Positions 8,421 through 20,355 of a stretch of DNA of 64,000 nucleotides are shown in pieces. Position 1 is the first letter of the stretch. Each line of letters begins with the position of its first letter. The translations under genes and the position numbers were made by a program. A model generated the notes under the pieces. The model searched no databases, was not told the DNA's origin, and worked only from the letters and a program-made list of their open reading frames with translations. Origin of the DNA: Pyrenophora tritici-repentis. Taxonomy: Eukaryota > Ascomycota > Dothideomycetes > Pleosporales > Pleosporaceae. Location of the stretch: positions 124,001 to 188,000 of the forward strand of contig NC_089395.1 of NCBI RefSeq assembly GCF_003171515.1, given 5' to 3'.

Positions 8421-11055
8421 TCCCCCTCAGGCTCGATGCCAGGCAGTGCGGCGAGGACGGCGTACCGTTCAGAGATGTTGTCTTCCTCGCTAAGTTGATA
8501 CAGCATTTGCGCGACTGCGGGGATAGAGTCAGGAAGGGTGCGCTGTGTGATGAGATTTGCGAGGTAGACTGCATGGCGAGAACCTCCATCCTTGGCGATG
8601 TTGATGGTGCAGACGCGCGCTTCAGGATCGACTTGGTCAGGCTTGATGACTACCTGGAGTTGATGCCGACGGCGGATGTCGTCGGGTGACTCGGGTAGGT
8701 CGCCAGGACGCCTTGTCAAAGCGTCTGGCTTCGTGCCCTGCTTGCCTGGCCTGTACTTGATAATGAAGTTGAACTCTGCCATGAATTCCGCCCAACGGGC
8801 TTGGCGTCTGTTGAGGCGCTTTGTGGTCATAAAGGTCTGAAGGGCTTGATGGTCAGACAACACCATAATAGGATCATCAGTACCAGACAGCTCAAAGCGC
8901 CATTGCTCAAAGGCGTTGACAATAGCTAGGAGTTCCTTGTCGTATATCTCATAATTGCATTCCGCAGGGTTCATCTTGTGCGATAGGAAAGCAACTGGGC
9001 GGAGGACTCCTGTCGCGTCCTTCTGAGAGAGGATAGCTGCAGTAACGAAATCTGAGGCATCGGTTTCCAACCAAGTCTCTAGGTCAGGATCGAAGTGTGC
9101 AAGGACTCCTGCAGTCTTAAAGGCGTCCTTAAGTCGATGGAAAGCTTGTATAGCTTTGCTATCAGCGATGAGCGGGAACTGATGTCTCTGGTCCTTGCCT
9201 TCGCCATCCTTGCGCGTGAGTTCTGTCAAGGCTTTTGCGATGTAGGAGAAGCCTTTGATGAAGCGACGGTAGAAGTTGGCGAAACCAAGGAAAGACTGGA
9301 CGTCTTTGACTGAGCGCGGTATTTGCCAGTCTAGTATAGTGGAGACCTTTTTTGGATCCATTTCGATGCCCTCTGTAGTGAGGATGAGGCCTAGGTACTT
9401 CACTTTCTTGACCTTGAATTTGCACTTCGTGGGATCAAGATGGAGGCCAGCGTCGCGTATCTTAGAGAGGACCTTGATGACGTCGGCTTCATGAACTGAC
9501 TCGTCATCGTCGCAGGTGTATATAAGGACGTCGTCGAGGTAAGCTGTACAGATATCGTCAAGGTACTCGCGGAGTGTCTCATTGATAAAGGTCTGGAAAG
9601 TGCCAGGCGCATTGCAGAGGCCGAAGGGCATGACAACGTATTCGTATAGCCCATACCGAGTGAGAAAGGCTGTCTTTTCTTCATCGCCTTCTTTGATCCG
9701 AACAGTGTTGAATGCAGCCACAACGTCGACAATCGTCATCCATCGTACCTTGGCCATGCGGGCCAGCGTTTCCTTGATGGAGGGTGGAGCGTTGCGGTTC
9801 TTCTTGGTGATGGCGTTGAGCTGACGGTAGTCAACGCAGATGCGAAGTCCGCCACCTGGTTTCTTGACAACTAAGACAGGTGACGCGTACGGAGATGTGG
9901 ACGGTCGGATGAATCCGCGTCCGAGCATGTCGTCGATGTAGGCCTTGATGGCCCTGGTCTCCGTTCGTGTGAGCCCATAGATCTTAGGCTTGTGAATGCG
10001 TCCGTCGGTGTCAATCTCATGGTCAACGCCTTCGCGATGAGGTGCCAACTTCCCTGCTTGTATAGGACTGAACAAGTCTGGCATCTTGCTGTACAACCAG
10101 TCTGGCACCAGTTTGCGGATCTCCGCTTCCGTCATATGTGGACTCTCCATCTTGTTCATATAGTGGTCGTAGTCCTCTTGTGTGACGGCGGCGAGGCGGG
10201 CGATGTTGCGTTTGAAGGAGTCTAAATCGCAATCGTTATTGTCGTCTGGAGGGTCAGCAAGCTTCTCCCAGTCTTGTGGTTCGACCCAGATGGCTTCGTC
10301 TGGGTTGTGCGCAGCCATGAGGTAGGCGGCCTTGGCGGTGATAATGCAGATCTCGCCCACGGGCGTGGTTTGCCGAGATTCTGAAAGTGATGGAGTCTTG
10401 CCGTCGCCGTATACTGTCTCAGGGAGACCGTGGTCGAGACAACATGAAGTACAATGTGAAGAAGAGAACTTCATGCTCCGCGGTGAGAAGGTGAGACCGG
10501 GGTCGTGGTCTTCCAGCCAAGTCATACCAAGGATAAGATCAAAGTCTCCTACGTCAGCGACGAAGCACACGACTGGTGATAAGTGGCTGCCGTGTTTGAC
10601 TTGGATTTCCACGGCTTCATTCAATGTATCAACAACCTTCCCATCCGCGAGAGAAAGCTGGATAGGTGAAGAGGTAGACATTATGGGCAGGCCCATGGCT
10701 TTAGCCCATCGCCTGTTCACAAAGGAAGCGCTAGCGCCTGTGTCGATAAGAGTAGTTGTCTTTTTCCATTCCTTAGAAGAAGTGAGGGTGTAGGAGTCGT
10801 AACGTAGTTGTTTAGTAGATCGAAGATGGCCCTTAACGGCGATCGCAGAGATGTAGTGGTCTTGGACGTCTTGTGAGTTGTCCTGATCTCCGACTTCTGG
10901 AGATAGTATCCTGGCGGCAGCGACCTTGAGACGGTTATGGTTTTCTCGCGTCTCGCGGTTCTGTTGTATGTCCTTGCGCCAGTCTAGCTCCTGAATGCGA
11001 CTGTTATCAGGAGCGTCTAGTTTTCCGAAACTGGCTCGCCCATGTCGTCCAACTC
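8411..11055 (-). CDS. pol: Gypsy-1 pol, protease, reverse transcriptase and RNase H part
   Basis: The frame is open from just after a TGA near 11055 and overlaps gag by about 36 bases in the -1 frame. The retropepsin motif LIDTGASASFVNRRW is at about 10750-10705 and ILGMTWL follows. RT spans VKKPGGGLRICVDYR, VMPFGLCNAPGTF and the catalytic AYLDDVLI (about residues 392-400 counted from Met 10720). RNase H follows (LETDASDF, DKELLAIV, LSDHQALQ). The ORF then runs out of frame beyond the G5/C5 run at 8422-8426 and stops at 8255 without homology. It copies element RNA into DNA within virus-like particles. Translation from Met 10720 would omit the catalytic Asp of the protease, so expression by frameshift from gag is more likely. 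Confidence 0.92.
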
Positions 11056-13397
11056 AGGCTCCTCTTCAGTGGAAGCATTAGAGTCGTCGTCTTCGGCGTC
11101 GAAGTCCGCTCCCATAGCATAGAGATGCATACTACTAAGCTTAGGCTTGATTTGGTCCCAGTCTAAGATTGCGCAACCCTTCTTATCGCGCGCCTGGTGA
11201 CCAGTCTCGCCACAACGGAAGCAGACCTTAGCCTTAGCCATTGCGTCCTTCTGCCACTCTGTGCGCGTCGTAGTAGCTTCGCGATGTTGTCCTCGGCCAG
11301 AGCGAGCCTTTCGTGCAGGATTACGATCATTTGGGGAGCGCGTGCGCGGCTTGGTGCGAGGTTTGTCAGCAGCGGTCTTGCCTTGATTAATCTGTTTCTG
11401 TGTTAGATCAGACTTGCGGGCGGCGTCAAGGAACTTGACAAGAGCATTCTCTTGCTCATCGTCAAAGGCGTGTGAGGCGGCGGCGGCGAGGCCAGGTCGC
11501 AGGAAAGCGCGAGCGTAGCCAATCATGGCGCTGTCTGGAAGCTTCACTAGGCGACACACGCTCATAAAGCGCCCACGCCAATCTGCAAAGGATTCAGACG
11601 ATCCCATCTTGAGAGAGCCATCAGCGAGTTGCGACTGTGCTTCTGAGACCTTCTCGTAGGTAGAGCGCGCGTAGTATGGGTCCAGTCCTTCAAGAAGGTC
11701 CAAGTAGTGTTCGAACTTGAGATCGTCAATATATTGCCATGCTGCGCCGTCCACCTTCATCTCCAAGTAGGCCAATTGCTTGTCTTCAGGCAGAGATTCG
11801 CACTTCTGGATGGCTGACCGACGCCACTTGTCGTAGTTCTTGGTATCATCGTTGCCTTTCCAGACTTCAATGTCGGGGAGCTTAAAGGAAAGGCTTAGAC
11901 CTCCAACTGTGGACGCTGCCTGTTGTACTGATTGCTGGCCGTTGTATGGAGGAGGGATATATCGGTGAGGATCTTGGTTCAACGGATTCGCGCGATCTCG
12001 GCGGGAGCGGGAGCGCGATCTTGAGTGAGAGTCGCCGCGAGGGCGAGGCGCAGGCCGAGTAACAACAGGAGTGGCTTGTCGGCTAGGATACGGGTTAGGT
12101 GATGCAGTGCGGCGATCTGTACGGCGCTCAGGTGACTCGTGTCGTCGGTTGCGCTGAGTAGATAGATGACTGTTACGACCGCGGTCCTCGCGACGCTGCA
12201 AGGTGTACGGGCGGAAGTTATGATCATATCGCTGAAGGCGCGCAACAACGTCATTGTACTCACGCTGTTGCTGAGTTAGAGAGGTCTCTAGCTTGCGGGT
12301 ATTCTCAGTAGCTTGGACAAGTTGTTCTTCAAGTGCGCAGTTCTGGGCGACCACATCTTCGTAGTCGGCGTCGCGTTCTGCGCGCTGCTGGTGATAGCGG
12401 TCTGCGCGGGCGCGCTCTTCCTGGTGCTTCCTGAAGAACTCCTCGTACAGGCCGTGGAACTTAATGGACTGCGCTTCTTCGTGTTTCCAGTCCTCATACC
12501 AGTCTTGGTGAGTAGGGTTAGTGCAACCGGCGGTCTTGGAGGATGAAGGACGATAAAAGCGCTCGACCTCTAGCTTAAGCTCATTACGCTCTCGGTTGGT
12601 GTGTTCCAACTCAGCATTAGTAGTCTCAATAGTCTCAGTCAGCTTTGAGACTTCCTTCTCGTACCAGCTAAGCTTAGCTTCAGCCTTAGTGATGCGAAGG
12701 CGTAAGCGGTTAACAGCGGCTTCGTGAGCTTCCTTGGTTATTGCATCGATGTTCGCGTCCAGGATAGGAGCGCAAGCAGCGGCGAACTTCATGAGCTCAA
12801 TAGCTAGAGAGCGCAGGAACGCGGTGTTTGAAGTGGCTAGCTCCAATAAGTCGTCGTCAGTGCAGACGGGGACTTGGAATTCTTCCAGGGGAGATTCTCG
12901 GCCTAGGTACAGCTCAAATTCATCCTCAGTCTCGTTTTGTACAATAGTGATGAACGTGAACTCAGAGTGAGTAATCTTGGCAGACAAGACGTTCTTGTTT
13001 CTGAGGGATTGGAGTCGACAACTGCCAACTATAACATCGTAGATGTCGGCAGGGTCGTGTGGTACCATTGTGGGCTCTTGGCTGTCTCCTTCTGTAACTG
13101 GAAGTGCGGGGTAGCCGAAGGTGCTTCGACGGCCTGGTTCGGATCGACGAACAGGCTCATGCTTAGGAGCGGGGCCTTGGCTAATAGTTTGTTGGGTGTC
13201 GGATGCAGTATCCTTAGGTCGCTCGCGGCTGGAGTCTTGGCTGCGGGGGTCGCGGGCGCTTTGTCTTTGCGCTTCTTGCGGCCAATAGGGAAGTCAGTCA
13301 CGCTGGGCTGTGGAGGAGGCTGCATGTCGCTAGATCGGCGGGGGTGGCGGCCGCCGGTAGAGACGTTGTCGCTAATGGCGTTGATAGTTCTAAACAT
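11017..13397 (-). CDS. gag: Gypsy-1 gag (one frameshift near the N-terminus)
   Basis: An N-terminal ORF (13397-13029, from Met 13397) and a 683-aa ORF (Met 13068 to stop 11017) overlap in different frames. The second frame is open upstream of its Met for at least 30 codons, so the switch lies near 13100-13200 and fits one missing base. The middle has a charged coiled-coil-like stretch (AKLSWYEKEVSKLTETIETT). An Arg/Ser-rich segment, a capsid-like region (DIEVWKGNDDTKNYDKW) and a knuckle CFRCGETGHQARDKKGC (C-x2-C-x4-H-x7-C, longer than the usual CCHC) follow. Gag forms the particle and binds RNA. Confidence 0.85.
11020..11055 (-). promoter_or_regulatory. candidate -1 ribosomal frameshift window at the gag/pol overlap
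   Basis: Gag ends TCG GAA AAC TAG. The pol frame is offset by -1 and open only from about 11055, so the shift must happen in this short window. It holds GGAAAAC (11026-11020) right before the gag stop. The same heptamer sits at the same place in Gypsy-3. Confidence 0.55.
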
Positions 13398-13401
13398 TTA
13401 A

Positions 13402-13943
13402 GGTGTTGGGTGTGGTTAATGTAGGTGGAGAAAGAGAGTGGTTATGATTGTGAGAGAGTGCGTCAAATGTGGGCGGGGAGCACAGCTGATTATTTGCTGT
13501 CACACTCCTGACTCCTTGCTCGAAGTAAAGCGGTGAGCCAAACCGTCTACCAGTCACCAAGGTGATGCGATACCGTCGCAATCGTTCCAGTGCAATCGCG
13601 ATACTCTCAATCGCGACGCGGTACTGGCAACGTCCTTCGATGATGGGCTTCTAGCACAACACGCCTTCCGCTGTCAGCACAATAGCTTGTATCGCGCGCG
13701 TACAAGGGCCAATGACAATTGAGTTCCACTCCGCAGTCGTATAACAGAGCCTCAAAGTCCCAGTTGGCGGCGCGCGAGCTATCCTGATGCGGGTCTGTGA
13801 CCGAAGATGGGGGACGAGTTGTCGCCGTCTCAGCCGCGGGGTTGCGGGGTTGCTGTCACGAGCAATACTGATTGCGCGCTGAGTTCTTCGGTGCGGTCAC
13901 TTTCCGCGCGTGTCCTAGGTACCGTATGGTAGACGCAATATAG
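13402..13943 (-). other. Gypsy-1 5' leader
   Basis: A 540-bp untranslated region between the 5' LTR and gag. No coding frame is recognised. Confidence 0.6.
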
Positions 13944-14114
13944 TGTGAGGGACGTCAATAGTTGAGATGACCGTATCTGTATTAAGTACTAAGTGAGATA
14001 TTGCGTGCAGGTTCGAAGACCTGCGCGGGTCGAACTTTGGTGTTCGGCTGTGGCCTTCGCTTAAGGCGCACGGGCCACCTCGCTTACTAGAGGTCGCGGG
14101 TTTGATCCATGACA
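13944..14114 (-). repeat. 5' LTR of Gypsy-1
   Basis: 171 bp, TG..CA. It directly interrupts the Gypsy-2 integrase frame at 14115. Confidence 0.88.
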
Positions 14115-15666
14115 TTTTGTGATGAATGAGGTAACCTTTTCCTTCATTCCTGGGAACTCGTAGTTGCGTCTGATGAGTTCCATTGTTCTGGTAATGCCCG
14201 GGTGACCGTGTACAGGGTCGTCGTGGTGTTGTTGAATAATTGCCTCTTGCAATTCTTCCGGTACATTGTTTCCGATGTGGAGGATGGCGTTCAGCGTTTT
14301 TGTTGGTCCTAGCGATCCGTCCTTGTTAACCTTGAGTATCGCGGTGTCGATGACTTCCTTGGTGCCTGCGATATCTGGTCTTCGGCTGAGAGCGTCTGCT
14401 CTGCCGTTCTCTTTTCCTGGTGTATACACAATCTTGAACTTGTATTGTCCGAGTAGTTCTGACCATCTTACTTGTCTGCGGTTGAGTACTTTGGTGGTCG
14501 TAAAGTTCACTAGATTTTTGTGATCTGTGTATATCGTAAGTTCCGAGCAGCTTTCTGCGTATACTCTCCAGTGTTGTAAGCATGCGACAATAGCTAGTAG
14601 CTCCTTGTCGTGAACGTCGTATCGTTCTTCTGGTCCTGAGAATTTGCGAGAGTAGTAGGCGATGGGGTGCCATTTGCCTTCGTGCAATTGACTTGCGCAT
14701 CCGCCTAGCGCGAGATCCGATGCGTCGGTCTCAAAGCGTAATGGGTGTCCTGCTTGGAATATTCGAAAGCATGGTGGTTCTATGCTTGCTTTCTTAAGCG
14801 TTTGGAATGCGTTTTCTGCTTCCTTGCTCCACTTAAAGGATACGTCCTTTCTTGTGAGTTTTGTCAAAGGGATGGCGATGTCTGAGAAGTCCTTGATGAA
14901 CTGTCGGTTGAAGTTCAAGAATCCTAAGAAGGACTGTATCTGTACAACTGTTGTCGGTGTTGGCCAATCCTTGATAACCTGAATCTTTTCTTCGCTCATT
15001 TGTACTCCGTCCGCTCCTACTACATAGCCTAAGAAGTTGACCTTAGTCTTGTGAAATTCACACTTCTCTGGTTTGAGTCGGAGGTTGAACTGCTCAAGGG
15101 CCCTTAGTACCGTCTTGACATGTTCAACATGGTCCTCTAAAGTCTCGGAGTAGACGAGAATGTCGTCTAGGTAAGCTATGACAAAGATGTCTAGATGTGC
15201 TCTCAACACGTTGTTGATGAGTTCCTGAAATGTGGCTGGGGCATTCGTGAGCCCAAACGGCATAACTGTGTATTCGTAGTGTCCGTATCTTGATCGGAAC
15301 GCCGTTTTCCACTCCTCACCTTTCGCTATGCGAATCAGGTGGTATCCATCTCGAAGATCTAATGCTGTAAAGATCTTTGCGCGAGATAATCGATCCCGTA
15401 GTTCTGTAATGTTCGGTAAGGGGTATCGATTCTTGATTGTGATGTCGTTGAGCTTGCGATAGTCTACACATAGTCGTAGTTTTCCGTCTTTCTTCGGGAC
15501 AAACATGATTGGATATCCTGCTGGTGACTGCGATGGTCGGATATATTTTTTTGCTAGACTTGTCTTGATGTAGTCGCGTAACGTGCTCAATTCTTTTTCC
15601 GATAGTCCGTATATTGGGCCGAAAGTCGGTTTCTTTCCTTCCTGTAGGACAATCTTGTGGTCCCAG
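14115..15666 (-). pseudogene. pol: Gypsy-2 pol: RT, RNase H and start of integrase
   Basis: The RT carries VPKKDGKLRLCVDYR, VMPFGLTNAPATF and the catalytic AYLDDILVY. RNase H follows (FETDASDLALGG, DKELLAIVAC, TDHKNLVNF). The integrase zinc-binding domain begins (HHDDPVHGHPGITRTMELI) but is cut in SFITK at 14115 by the Gypsy-1 LTR. Upstream the frame continues through the MITE-A1 site (PKHQPW joined to DHKIVLQ). There is no stop or frameshift of its own in this segment; the loss of integrase makes the element defective. Confidence 0.9.
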
Positions 15667-15828
15667 CACAGTCCGCAACAATCAATTAAGTGGGTCCTAG
15701 AAGGTTCAGATTGGATTGATTGATTACCGCTTTAAGCCTAGTAGTTACCTATAGGAGTTTAAGCCCTACCTAGATAGGTAAGTGGGTCTAGGAGAGTGAC
15801 CGGATTGAATTGATTGTTGCGGAGTCTA
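15667..15828 (-). mobile_element. MITE-A copy 1 (162 bp, hAT-type)
   Basis: Ends CACAGTCCGCAACAATCAAT and ..ATTGTTGCGGAGTCTA, inverted apart from a few terminal bases. The perfect 8-bp duplication GGTCCCAG lies at 15659-15666 and 15829-15836, diagnostic of hAT transposition. It interrupts Gypsy-2 pol between protease and RT. Identical by eye to copies at 19003 and (inverted) 24434. No coding. Confidence 0.93.
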
Positions 15829-16784
15829 GGTCCCAGGGTTGGTGCTTTGGCAATGCTTGTTCATCTGCCACTTCCCGGAATAGATGTTCGAATTCTTTGT
15901 ATTCTTCGGGAATCTCAGGAGTTGCGCGTTTCTCCAAAACTCTAGTCTGTCGACCCGGTGGCTCCGTTCCGGCGTCTGCTGAGTCGGACCCTTGTTTCTT
16001 AAGGCCGTCCTTTGTCGAGGCTCGCTTTTTCTTTGCGATGTTATTCAGTTTCCTCTCATCTACCATCGTACTCTGACAATGCGTAGGCTGGCTTGTGGTT
16101 GCGTCCGTTCCACAGCACTCAAATGAGAACGTCTTCGACTTCCAGTCGATCCGTGGGTTGTGTTCTCGTAACCAGGGAAGTCCTAATATGATGTCGTGGG
16201 TAGCTAGTCCGAAGACATCTAGGTCTATCTTCTCTTGGTGTCCTTGGATGTTGAGCGTCACTTGTCTGACCTCATGGGTGACAGAGATGTCAACAAGCAA
16301 GTCAAGCTGGCTTGATTCTTATCGATTGCAGATCACAGACAATATAGAGGCTCGTGCACAGTGGCACGTCCCAGAGAATGGTCTGTGATCTGCAATCGAT
16401 AAGAATCAAGCCAGCTTGACTTGCTTGTTGACATCTCTGATGGGTGATCTCTTGTTCACCTGGCATTGGCTCTCCGTTGGCCACATGTAGTGGGTAAGCT
16501 TCTTGTTTCCGTAGTGGCTTCAGTCCGGCTGAAGACGCTGCGTGCGCTGAAACGTAGTTGGCTTGTGATCCCGAATCTACTAATGCCTTCATCCACCTCC
16601 CTTCAAGCTTCACCTGGAGCTTGATGAGGTCTAAGGAGTTTACTGAGTTAATCTCCTTGCCGGGCCGTTCTGGGCCGGGCGCTGGTCTAAAAAAGCCTGA
16701 TTTCCAAATCCATGGAATCCTTTGGCTATCGCATGAAGGTCGCATTCTTTGCTAAGGCACGTTTGCCAGTTGGGTTGTTGACAT
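15829..16784 (-). pseudogene. pol: Gypsy-2 protease region, split by MITE-D
   Basis: On the minus strand 16784-16440 encodes the retropepsin with ALVDSGSQANYVS (catalytic Asp in DSG rather than DTG). 16281-15829 encodes its second half (DIILGLPWLREHNPRIDW) and a charged linker towards RT (EEYKEFEHLF). The two halves join in frame (EQEITH to EVRQVTL) when MITE-D and one ATGGGTGA copy are removed. The upstream join across MITE-B1 (DAWECQ to QPNWQTC) is also in frame. Confidence 0.85.
16282..16439. mobile_element. MITE-D (158 bp, hAT-type foldback)
   Basis: Near-perfect inverted repeats of about 57 bp starting CAGAGATGTCAACAAGCAAG. The unpaired middle is about 42 bp. The perfect 8-bp duplication ATGGGTGA lies at 16274-16281 and 16440-16447. 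It is a different family from MITE-A/B by terminal sequence. A related end lies at 35125. Confidence 0.92.
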
Positions 16785-16912
16785 CAGACTCCGCAACAAT
16801 CAATCGGATCGGCATGATTGATTCCTATCTAGGTTAAAGGCTGCCTAATGAAGTAATTCTTTAACCTATATAGGAATCAATCATGTCAATCGATTGATTG
16901 TTGCGGAGTCTG
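16785..16912 (+). mobile_element. MITE-B copy 1 (128 bp, hAT-type foldback)
   Basis: Terminal repeats CAGACTCCGCAACAATCAAT match perfectly at both ends, and almost the whole element folds into a hairpin. The 8-bp duplication GTTGACAT is at 16777-16784 and 16913-16920. It interrupts Gypsy-2 between gag and protease. Copies occur at 25922 (same orientation) and 36207 (inverted). Confidence 0.93.
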
Positions 16913-17265
16913 GTTGACATTCCCAAGCGTCTCCTTCATCGTATTCTTTTAGCCATACTGTTTGCATCTGATCAATTTCTTCGGGGTTGTCGTGACCTGG
17001 GAAGTATGTTTTTTCCCTTTTGTCCCATAGGTGTATTGGGCATAGGTCGTTTTTGCAGTCGAAGAATTGCCACTTGCAGCGGTACGATCGTTTGGTTTCT
17101 TCTGGGAACCATCCTGATCCGGACTTATCCGAGTAGTGTACTCTGCAATGGTCGTGAATGCATGTGACCCATGATAACTTCTCATGTTCTGGGTTCCTAG
17201 GGTCCATCCAGTAGTCGTATTCCTTTGATCTACTGATGTCCTTGGCCTTTCTCTTGTGGCCAGAC
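16913..17265 (-). pseudogene. Gypsy-2 gag/pol connecting segment
   Basis: The frame is open with a Cys/His-rich stretch (WVTCIHDHCRVHY..YRCKWQFFDCKNDLCPIH) that may form a zinc-binding fold. It lies between gag and protease in element order and is bounded by the hAT-1 insertion upstream and MITE-B1 downstream. Function unknown. Confidence 0.65.
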
Positions 17266-17661
17266 TTGCTATCAGTCAGGTAACTCAGTTCGAACTGACT
17301 GAACTGACTGCCAAGACTCAGTTCAGTCAGTCAGTTCTTGAGGCAGCTGGACGTCAGTCCAGTCAGTTCAGAAGCCTCCAGACTGACTGAACTGACTGAC
17401 GTTAGACTGACGTTAGCTGTTTTTAAAGCAGTATTTTAGAGTTGTGAAAGCCACATTTAGTGCGGCTTCGAAGCCGCGCTAGTCCTAGATATAAAGACAC
17501 TAATCCTATATAAGTTAAAGCATCTAGCTTTAAGCTAATTAGAGTTTGCGGAAATGCGCTACCCGGTGCGCACCTAGTAAGCCTTTCGCGTCGCGTCGCG
17601 TCGCGTCTGCTATACACACGACGCTAGACTACTGTTGCCATAATACTTCTTGGTGTACTTC

Positions 17662-20330
17662 ATGTCTACTCCCTCTAATTCAGGCCTTCGCCGCCTTGTA
17701 GAATGCGACAAGCGCAATTCTCCTCTACCATCGCTATCAAACGCGCCTACTGTTGGCGATACTGCGAGCGAGGCCCAGGCTGATGAGCCCTTGGCAGTAC
17801 AGGCGGACTTCCCCAACGACGGCGACGACGACGACGACGACAATTACGACGGGCTTGATTTTAAGCGTGTGCCGTATCTTGAGCGGCGCCAGGTTGAGCG
17901 TAATAGTCGCGGTGGGCCAAAAAGCTGGATCTACCGCCACGGCTGGGCCGTCTGGCACCGCAAGTACAAGAAAAACTACTGGCTTTGCCGGTACTGCCAT
18001 CAACGACGGAAGCAGGAGGCTTGCTACGAGGCTGACAGCACTACAAACGCCGGCCGACACCTCTCAAGCAACAAGCCTGGACACTCACACGGACCTAACG
18101 GACCTGTACCAATTGCTAGCCGGGAGGGCAATATTATGGGCGCGCTCGCAAAGTCCCAAGTATATATTATGAGGTCTAAAGGGATAGAAGTATCGCAAGA
18201 GGTAGCAAACGAGATAGCAGCAAGCTTTTCAACCTCTCGATTTCAGGACGCGCTGAAGGACTGGGTAGTCGCGGACAACCAGAGCCTTCGCGTAATAGAA
18301 ACGCCGCAGTTTCGAGCCATGATTGCGGCCGTGAGCCCGCTAGCCGAAGCTCTCCTTTGGCGTAGCCACTAAACGCTCCACGATCATATTATTACTGAGT
18401 ACAATACATACATACTAGCTGTTGCCAACTACCTTCGCGAAGCCCGGTCGCTTATACACGTGTCATTCGACAACTGGACTTCAACTGGTGGGCAGTATGC
18501 TTTTACTGGCCTCTGCGTACATTACCTTAACAGCGAGGGCAAGCTAGTTGACCACCTGCTTGGGTTGCCTGAGCTACACGGGGCGCACACTGGCAATAAT
18601 ATTGCCGCTGCAGCAACAACAATACTTCGGCTATTTGGCGTTGACAACGCGAGGGTTGGGTACTTTGTGCTTGACAACGCAAGTAACAATGATACTGCAG
18701 TTGAGTCCTTAGCAGAGGAGTTTGGCTTTATCGCAAGCGAGCGGCGGCTGCGGTGCTGCTGCCATATACTCAACCTAAGCGCACAATTAGTAATTTGGGG
18801 CAAAGACCGTAGCGCGTACGAGAATGAAGCCGCACACCTTGAGGAAGAGGAGAAGTACATGGATGAGTGGCGCAAATACGGTCCTGTTGGCGTCCTCTTT
18901 GACGTGATTGCGTCTATCTGTACGCCTCAAACTCGACAACTACTAGAGCGCCTACAGTGCGAGGAGGCAGAGTCTCTAGGTGTTACACCCCACATCCGGC
19001 AGCACAGTCCGCAACAATCAATTAAGTGGGTCCTAGAAGGTTCAGATTGGATTGATTGATTACCGCTTTAAGCCTAGTAGTTACCTATAGGAGTTTAAGC
19101 CCTACCTAGATAGGTAAGTGGGTCTAGGAGAGTGACCGGATTGAATTGATTGTTGCGGAGTCTATCCGGCAGCTTGTGAAGCCTGTTAAGACACGCTGGA
19201 ATAGCTATTTCAACACGTTTGTCCGTGCAGCTGAGCTACACGGCCCTATCGATGGCTATATTGAGTGTAAACTTGAGGAGCATAGTGCTGCAACAGCAAC
19301 CTCACGACGCCGGAAGAATCGTGAGCAGCTCCCTGCTGCCCAGCCACGGTTATATATACGCGAAGGGGGTCTAAGCGGCAAGGACTGGGCGACAATAACA
19401 GAATACATTCGACTCCTTGAGCCATTTGCCGAAGCTACACGGCTACTTGAAGGTCGCGGCCGACACGGCCGACACGGCGCTATATGGGAAGTTCTAGTAA
19501 CGTTTGAGTGGCTTCTTGACCAGCTTGAGGCTCTCAAAGACCGCCTTAAGGATGTAAATTACGAAGATCTAGATGCGCCTGAAGATCATCTTATTACAAA
19601 CGTTAACCTTGCGCATTGTAAGCTTGCTGAGTACTACGCAAAATTCGATAACGCGCCTGTCTACTACACTGCTACAATACTACACCCGCACTACAAACAC
19701 CACCTCTCAGCGCTCTGGAAGGTGCCTGACACCCATGTCACTGCCCGTGACGGTGTCCACTATCGCGACGGCTGGCTTGACAATAACCACCGGGCATTCC
19801 TGCGTATGTGGCAGGGGCGGAAGGACTCTGCAGCCACTTCAGCTCACACTGTAACGCCGCCGCGTAAGAAGCCCCGGCTAGGGATTTCAACGTCGCGATC
19901 AGCTTTTCTACAGTCGTCAATTGAGCAAAGCACACGGCAGTTAGAGGCAAGCCTTGCTGAGGATGAGTATGAGATATGGAAGCGGCAACCAGCGTTAGCT
20001 GAGGAGGATTGGCTGTCTCTTAATCCGCTTCTATACTGGGAGTCAGTTGCTGGGCAGTTCCCTATACTCTCAAAGTTCGCTATTGACGTCCTAACAATAC
20101 CAGCAGCAGCGGCAGACTGTGAGCGGACTTTCAGCGAGCTTGGCGACATGTTAGGCACCCGGAGACTCCATATGAAGCCAGAGCTTATTTCAGCTTTGCA
20201 GAGCTTGAAGAGCTGGAAGAGGCTTGGTATACAGCCAACAACTACCTCAGCTTCTGGGCTAGCGCGCACACTATCAGAGGAAGAAATCTCAAAAGTACAG
20301 GAGCATTTATCTCAGTTCGACGTCAGGTAA
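17662..20330 (+). pseudogene. hAT-1 transposase, one stop plus MITE insertion
   Basis: The N-terminal part (Met 17662) includes a BED-like zinc finger region (WLCRYCHQRRKQEACY..GRHLSSNKPGHSHG). An in-frame TAA at 18370-18372 interrupts the alignment to the hAT-2 protein, although the reading continues (IHVSFDNWTSTGG, YFVLDNASNND). MITE-A2 then splits it at 19003. From 19173 it continues (KPVKTRWNSYFN) to the hAT dimerisation region (LSKFAIDVLTIPAAAADCERTFSELGD) and a stop at 20330. The two hAT proteins share the same domain order and many motifs but are clearly diverged. Inactive as read. Confidence 0.88.
19003..19164 (-). mobile_element. MITE-A copy 2 (162 bp)
   Basis: Sequence identical by eye to MITE-A1, with the perfect 8-bp duplication TCCGGCAG (18995-19002 and 19165-19172). 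It sits within the hAT-1 transposase, so MITE-A moved after hAT-1 had landed in Gypsy-2. Confidence 0.93.
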
Positions 20331-20355
20331 CTCAGTTCAGTCAGTCCAGCATACT

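Larger units (their letters stand above)
6022..14114 (-). mobile_element. Gypsy-1: nearly complete chromodomain Gypsy (chromovirus)
   Basis: The element is bounded by 171-bp LTRs (6022-6192 and 13944-14114; TGTCATGG..CCCTCACA read on the minus strand) that differ at one position. A polypurine tract (complement of CTACCCCCCAAAAA at 6193) abuts the 3' LTR. Order on the minus strand is leader (13943-13402), gag, then pol with protease, RT, RNase H, integrase and chromodomain, the Ty3/Gypsy arrangement. No target duplication is found: the left flank is TCTAC and the right flank TTTTG. The right flank lies inside Gypsy-2 pol, whereas the left is unrelated AT-rich DNA. Confidence 0.92.
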